Below, piece by piece: positions 37,268 to 42,071 of a stretch of DNA of 42,071 nucleotides. The notes below the pieces were generated by a model. It made no database searches. It worked only from the letters and a program-made list of their open reading frames with translations, and had not been told where the DNA came from. The first letter of the stretch is position 1; every line of letters starts with the position of its first letter. This stretch comes from Dehalococcoidia bacterium (lineage in GTDB: Bacteria; Chloroflexota; Dehalococcoidia; Lucifugimonadales; GCA-2717565). A program made the translations under genes and the position numbers. The stretch spans positions 1 to 42,071 of the forward strand of contig SHYH01000007.1 in assembly GCA_009692865.1 (NCBI GenBank), given 5' to 3'.

Positions 37268-38374
37268 TCAGTTTCTTCTGGATATAACGTAGTCGGCAAA
37301 GCCCCCCAGGAGCTTTTGAAGGGTGGGGTCAGGGGTGATGGAGGGGATGTGGCGTTTTCCCGCCTCCAGCAGCCCTCTAGCGAGGGTTTCACAGAAGGAG
37401 GCCGCGCCCGAGGCCCGCACGATGGACCTGACGCGCTCCATCACCTCCTCCCGGTTACCGGCGTCGCTGGGGAGGTCTTTTCCCAGCACTTGTTGCAGGA
37501 ACTCTCTGTCGGCGCCATCGGCCCCTTCGAGGGTCTTCAGCATGAGGAGGGTCTTCTTCCCCTCCTTGATGTCGGAGCCCACCGGCTTTCCCAGTTCATT
37601 CTCCGTGCCAAAAACACCAAGCAGGTCATCGGCGATCTGGAACGCCTGGCCAACGGGCAAGCCGTAGTTGTGGATGGGAACAAGGTCGGCGTCATCGGCA
37701 GCTCCCAGGATGGCTCCAATTTGCAGGGGACAGACAACGGTGTACAAGGCGGTTTTGTTGGTGTAGACCACCATGATCTGCTCTTCGGTTGCCTGGCTTT
37801 CGTACTGTAGGGACACGTCCTGTACCTGCCCAAGGGTGGTCCTGATGATGGTCCTGGTAAGGAGCTCCTGGGCCCTGCTCCGTTTTGCAAGGGCGAAAGG
37901 CTGCCGGTTCCAGTGGTTCAGCGCGAGGAATGCCCCCAGGTCGCCGGCGTTGATGGCCATGGAGAGGCCGAACTGGCCTCTATCCCCCATGAGGTGGAGG
38001 GCATTGTGCCAGTTGGCAAAGTGAACGTGGAACGTGTCCCTGCCACGCCTTGTTTCATCCCGGTCCATGATGTCGTCGTGGATGAGAAAAGAGGCGTGGA
38101 TGAGCTCCATGACCAGGGAGGCGTCCAGCACGGCGTTGTGCTGTTTGCGTTTGGGGGCGAAGCACTCATACCCCAACAGGACCAGGCCGCCCCGCAGCTT
38201 CTTGCCGCCTCGGGAGAGGACGCGAAGCTGGCTGACCAGGGCTAGTGCCGAAGTGTGCAAGTCCATGCCCGCAACCAGGCTATCCGCCTGGTCGAAGAGC
38301 CGCTCTAAAAGAGGCTCGGCCTCCTTTCGGTAGCTCTGGAAATAGGTGTCTACGTCTGTGGTGATCTTGGGCAC
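37268..38374 (-). CDS. Polyprenyl (geranylgeranyl-type) diphosphate synthase
   Basis: HASFLIHDDIMDRDETRRG (first Asp-rich motif) and FQIADDLLGVFG (second Asp-rich motif). Confidence 0.94.
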   Translation of the reverse strand: MPKITTDVDTYFQSYRKEAEPLLERLFDQADSLVAGMDLHTSALALVSQLRVLSRGGKKLRGGLVLLGYECFAPKRKQHNAVLDASLVMELIHASFLIHDDIMDRDETRRGRDTFHVHFANWHNALHLMGDRGQFGLSMAINAGDLGAFLALNHWNRQPFALAKRSRAQELLTRTIIRTTLGQVQDVSLQYESQATEEQIMVVYTNKTALYTVVCPLQIGAILGAADDADLVPIHNYGLPVGQAFQIADDLLGVFGTENELGKPVGSDIKEGKKTLLMLKTLEGADGADREFLQQVLGKDLPSDAGNREEVMERVRSIVRASGAASFCETLARGLLEAGKRHIPSITPDPTLQKLLGGFADYVISRRN

Positions 38375-38376
38375 GG

Positions 38377-39315
38377 CTAGCCTGTGGGGCCTGGCGACAA
38401 ATGGGCGATAACGTCGCTGCGGAAGTCGACACGCCTGAACCGTATGCCGCTCTCGTCGGCCACTTGGACCTCCTCGATGCTGGCGCCATGTTCCTCTCGC
38501 AGCCTTTTGAGAAGCTTCTGCACCACCTCATCGGGTGTGGATGCCCCCGATGAGACGCCGACGCACTCCTTGCCGTCCAGCCATTTGGGGTCAAACTCGC
38601 TTTCGTCCAACAGGCGCTGGGCTTCTGCGCCGTGGCTCTTGGCCACGTCTACCATACGCTGGGAGTTGGAGGACTCTTCGTCACCCAGGATGAGGACGAG
38701 CCGTGCACCCTGTCGCACCATCTCCACCACGGCGTCCTGGCGGTTGGAGACGGCGTAGCAGATGTCGTCCCGGACCACGGCGTCGGGATAGCGCTGGCGC
38801 AGGCGGGCCACGGCGTCGGCTACGTCGTACTTGGAGAGGGTGGTCTGGGTGAGGATGGCCACGGGTCCCTTGAGCGTTGGCGGCTCGGACTCCTCAGAGA
38901 GGAGGGTCATGGGGATCTGGCCCGTGGTTCCGCGCACCTCCTGGTGGCCCTGGTGGCCTATGAGGACCACCTGATGCCCCTCCCGAGAGTACCGCTTCGC
39001 CTCGTTGTGGACCTTGGTGACCAGGGGGCAGGTGGTATCGACGACCCTGAGTCGCTTTTGCCGAGCCAAGGCGAAGTCCTCGGGAGGCGACCCGTGGGCC
39101 GAGAAGACGCATACGGCGCCGTCGGGCACGTCGCTCACTCCCTTCACCTCCACGGCCCCTTGCGCCTTCAGCTGCTCCATGACCGTGGCGTTGTGCACGA
39201 CGGGATGGGGAAGGTAGACAGGGGGGCCGTACTCCTTCAGGGCCGCCTTCACGGCCTCGACGGCCCGGTCTACGCCCTGGCAGAAGCCTCGTGGGTTCGC
39301 CACCAGCACGCGCAT
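38377..39315 (-). CDS. ispH: 4-hydroxy-3-methylbut-2-enyl diphosphate reductase
   Basis: MRVLVANPRGFCQGVDRAVEA (Met at 39315), VVDTTCPLVTKVHNEA, GVSSGASTPDEVVQKLL. Confidence 0.96.
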   Translation of the reverse strand: MRVLVANPRGFCQGVDRAVEAVKAALKEYGPPVYLPHPVVHNATVMEQLKAQGAVEVKGVSDVPDGAVCVFSAHGSPPEDFALARQKRLRVVDTTCPLVTKVHNEAKRYSREGHQVVLIGHQGHQEVRGTTGQIPMTLLSEESEPPTLKGPVAILTQTTLSKYDVADAVARLRQRYPDAVVRDDICYAVSNRQDAVVEMVRQGARLVLILGDEESSNSQRMVDVAKSHGAEAQRLLDESEFDPKWLDGKECVGVSSGASTPDEVVQKLLKRLREEHGASIEEVQVADESGIRFRRVDFRSDVIAHLSPGPTG

Positions 39316-39474
39316 CAGTCGCTGACCACCGTTACACCGGAGAGTCTTGGAGGGATTATAGCTCAGGCGCAGCAACAGGTGTGGATGAGAACACGGATTA
39401 TGTTCGGAGCGAAGCCTTGTAGCATGGCCAGGAGGTTCGGGAGATGAAGGGCGGATGGGATTCCGGCCACCGTG

Positions 39475-40038
39475 CTACCCCGCCAACACCTCGGCCTCTT
39501 TGGTTCCCAGGAGCTGGTCCATCTGTTCGACGAAGGAGTCGGTGAGGCGCTGGAGCCGGTCGGTGGCCCGGTGGCTCTCGTCCTGGGAGATCTCCTTCTC
39601 CTTCTCCATCGCCCGGAACCGCTCCAGGGCGTCCCTGCGGACGTTGCGGACAGACACTCTGCCCTCCTCCGTCTTTGCCCTCACCACCCGCGCCAGCTGC
39701 TTGCGCCGCTCCTCCGTCAAGATGGGCAGGGCCAGGCGCAGGACGGTCCCGTCGTTGGCGGGGGTGAGCCCCAGGTCCGAGTGCGACAGGGCCTTTTCAA
39801 TCATGGGGAGGGCCTGCTTGTCCCACGGCTGCACCACCAGGAGGCGGGCCTCCGGCGATGTGATGGAGGCGAGCTGATTCAGGGGCATGGGGACGCCGTG
39901 GTAGTCCACCTGAAGGTGCTCGACCAGGCTGGGGTTGGCCCGGCCCGTGCGCACGCTGTCCAGCTCGTGTCGGAGGGCCTCCAGGGACTTCTTCATACGG
40001 GACTCAGCGTCGGCCAGGACAATCGGGGTCGTCACCAT
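39475..40038 (-). CDS. frr: Ribosome recycling factor
   Basis: LRTGRANPSLVEHLQVDYHGVPMPLNQLASITSPEARLLVVQPWD (VRTGRANPS in sequence); Met at 40038. Confidence 0.96.
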   Translation of the reverse strand: MVTTPIVLADAESRMKKSLEALRHELDSVRTGRANPSLVEHLQVDYHGVPMPLNQLASITSPEARLLVVQPWDKQALPMIEKALSHSDLGLTPANDGTVLRLALPILTEERRKQLARVVRAKTEEGRVSVRNVRRDALERFRAMEKEKEISQDESHRATDRLQRLTDSFVEQMDQLLGTKEAEVLAG

Positions 40039-40040
40039 GG

Positions 40041-40901
<861 letters not shown>

Positions 40902-40954
40902 TTACTATAACAGCTCAGCGGGCCTGGGATGGCCGAGCACGATGATGGCAGGTC

Positions 40955-41458
40955 CTATTCGCCCAGGCTGTACCGCTCGAACCGTCGGACGCGGATGTTC
41001 TCCCCCACCTTCGCCACGATCTCGTTGATGAGGTCGCGAACGGTCTTGGAGGAGTCCTTAATAAAGGGTTGCTCCAGCAGGCAGGCCTCTTCAGGGTTCA
41101 CGTTCTCTCCGCTGGGGATCTCTTCACGGTTTATGTAAAGGGGCTGCATGGCGGCTACCTGCATGGCCAGGCTGTGGGCCAACGCGCGGAACTCCTCCGT
41201 GCGCGCCACGAAGTCCGTCTCGCAGTTCATCTCTATGAGAGCGCCCACCCGGCTTCCGGAGTGGATGTAGGACTCTACCACTCCGTCTTTGGTCTCCCGG
41301 GTCGCCTTCTTGGCCACGATAACGAGGCCCTGCGCTCGAAGGAGGGCAACGGCCTCATCAAGGTTGCCCCTGGTCTTCCGCAGGGCCTCTTTGCAAGCGA
41401 GAATGCCTGCACCTGTCTGCTCTCGCAGGGCTTTTATCTGCTCTACGGATATATCCAA
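40955..41458 (-). CDS. tsf: Elongation factor Ts (TTG start)
   Basis: LDISVEQIKALREQTGAGILACKEALRKTRGNLDEAVALLR; GALIEMNCETDFVART. TTG at 41458. Confidence 0.95.
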   Translation of the reverse strand: MDISVEQIKALREQTGAGILACKEALRKTRGNLDEAVALLRAQGLVIVAKKATRETKDGVVESYIHSGSRVGALIEMNCETDFVARTEEFRALAHSLAMQVAAMQPLYINREEIPSGENVNPEEACLLEQPFIKDSSKTVRDLINEIVAKVGENIRVRRFERYSLGE

Positions 41459-41475
41459 CCCTTCTCCTTGCCTGA

Positions 41476-42071
41476 TTACCTGGGTGCAGCCAACCGCTCC
41501 GCCTGGATCGCCGCATCCTTGTCCATGCCATCTTTCTGGTCTTGGGCTGCCTGGTCCTCCCGCTGAGCCTCTTCCCACCGGCGCTGGCCTTCCAGCACCG
41601 CGTCGGCGATCCTAGAGGTCACCAGCTTGATGGAGCGTATGGCGTCGTCGTTCCCTGGGATGGGGTGATCGAGCAGATCTGGGTCGCAGTCGGTGTCCAC
41701 CAGGCCCACCACGGGGATTCCCATGCGCCGTGCCTCGGTGACGGCGATGTGCTCCTTGGCGAGGTCCACTACGAACATGACATCGGGGACCCGGCGCATC
41801 TCTCTAATACCGCCCAGGTACCGGTAGAGCTTGACCAGCTTCTCCTCCAGCTTCTGGGCCTCCTTCTTTCCCAGTTGGTTGAAGGCGCCCCGCATCTTGC
41901 GCTCCTCCAGCGCCTGGAGATAGCGGATGCGGGTGGCGATGGTGGCGAAGTTGGTCAGGGTGCCTCCCAGCCAGCGGGAGTTCACGTAGTACATGCCGCA
42001 GCGCTGGGCCTCCTGCTGGGTGATTTCCTGGGCCTGGCGCTTGGTCCCTACGAAGATGACCCTTCCCCCCC
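41476..42071 (-). CDS. rpsB: 30S ribosomal protein S2, 5' end beyond the window
   Basis: [45 protein letters not shown]...[31 protein letters not shown]. Confidence 0.96.
   Translation of the reverse strand, partial: GGRVIFVGTKRQAQEITQQEAQRCGMYYVNSRWLGGTLTNFATIATRIRYLQALEERKMRGAFNQLGKKEAQKLEEKLVKLYRYLGGIREMRRVPDVMFVVDLAKEHIAVTEARRMGIPVVGLVDTDCDPDLLDHPIPGNDDAIRSIKLVTSRIADAVLEGQRRWEEAQREDQAAQDQKDGMDKDAAIQAERLAAPR

Overview
GC-rich bacterial chromosomal window with gene content and order suggestive of Chloroflexota/Dehalococcoidia (taxonomy is inference). The right end carries the classic rpsB-tsf-pyrH-frr / uppS-cdsA-dxr-rseP-ispG block, with ispH and a polyprenyl synthase gene inserted. Other core genes are rho, pyrG, fabF, tRNA-Ile(GAT), fumC, thiI, rsmG, speD, speB, a cysteine desulfurase and ftsH. 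A fatty-acid/CoA region has two acyl-CoA dehydrogenases, an SCP2-type thiolase and a DUF35 protein. Interspersed are decayed accessory genes and small palindromic repeats. The observations most worth checking are: (1) an ArsC/Spx-family gene (9679-10029) whose expected catalytic Cys codon is an in-frame TGA, followed at selenoprotein-like spacing by a perfect hairpin; (2) an FtsH with an extra ~80-aa segment in its protease domain that resembles its own N-terminal extracytoplasmic domain; (3) a thiolase whose full-length frame contains two in-frame TGA codons and no other stop; (4) an unannotated 36-aa Lys/Ala/Pro repeat protein with a strong Shine-Dalgarno and terminator; (5) several families of palindromic intergenic repeats, including a 113-bp MITE-like element; (6) many interrupted accessory genes next to intact core genes. 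All calls come from reading the sequence only; no database search was run.
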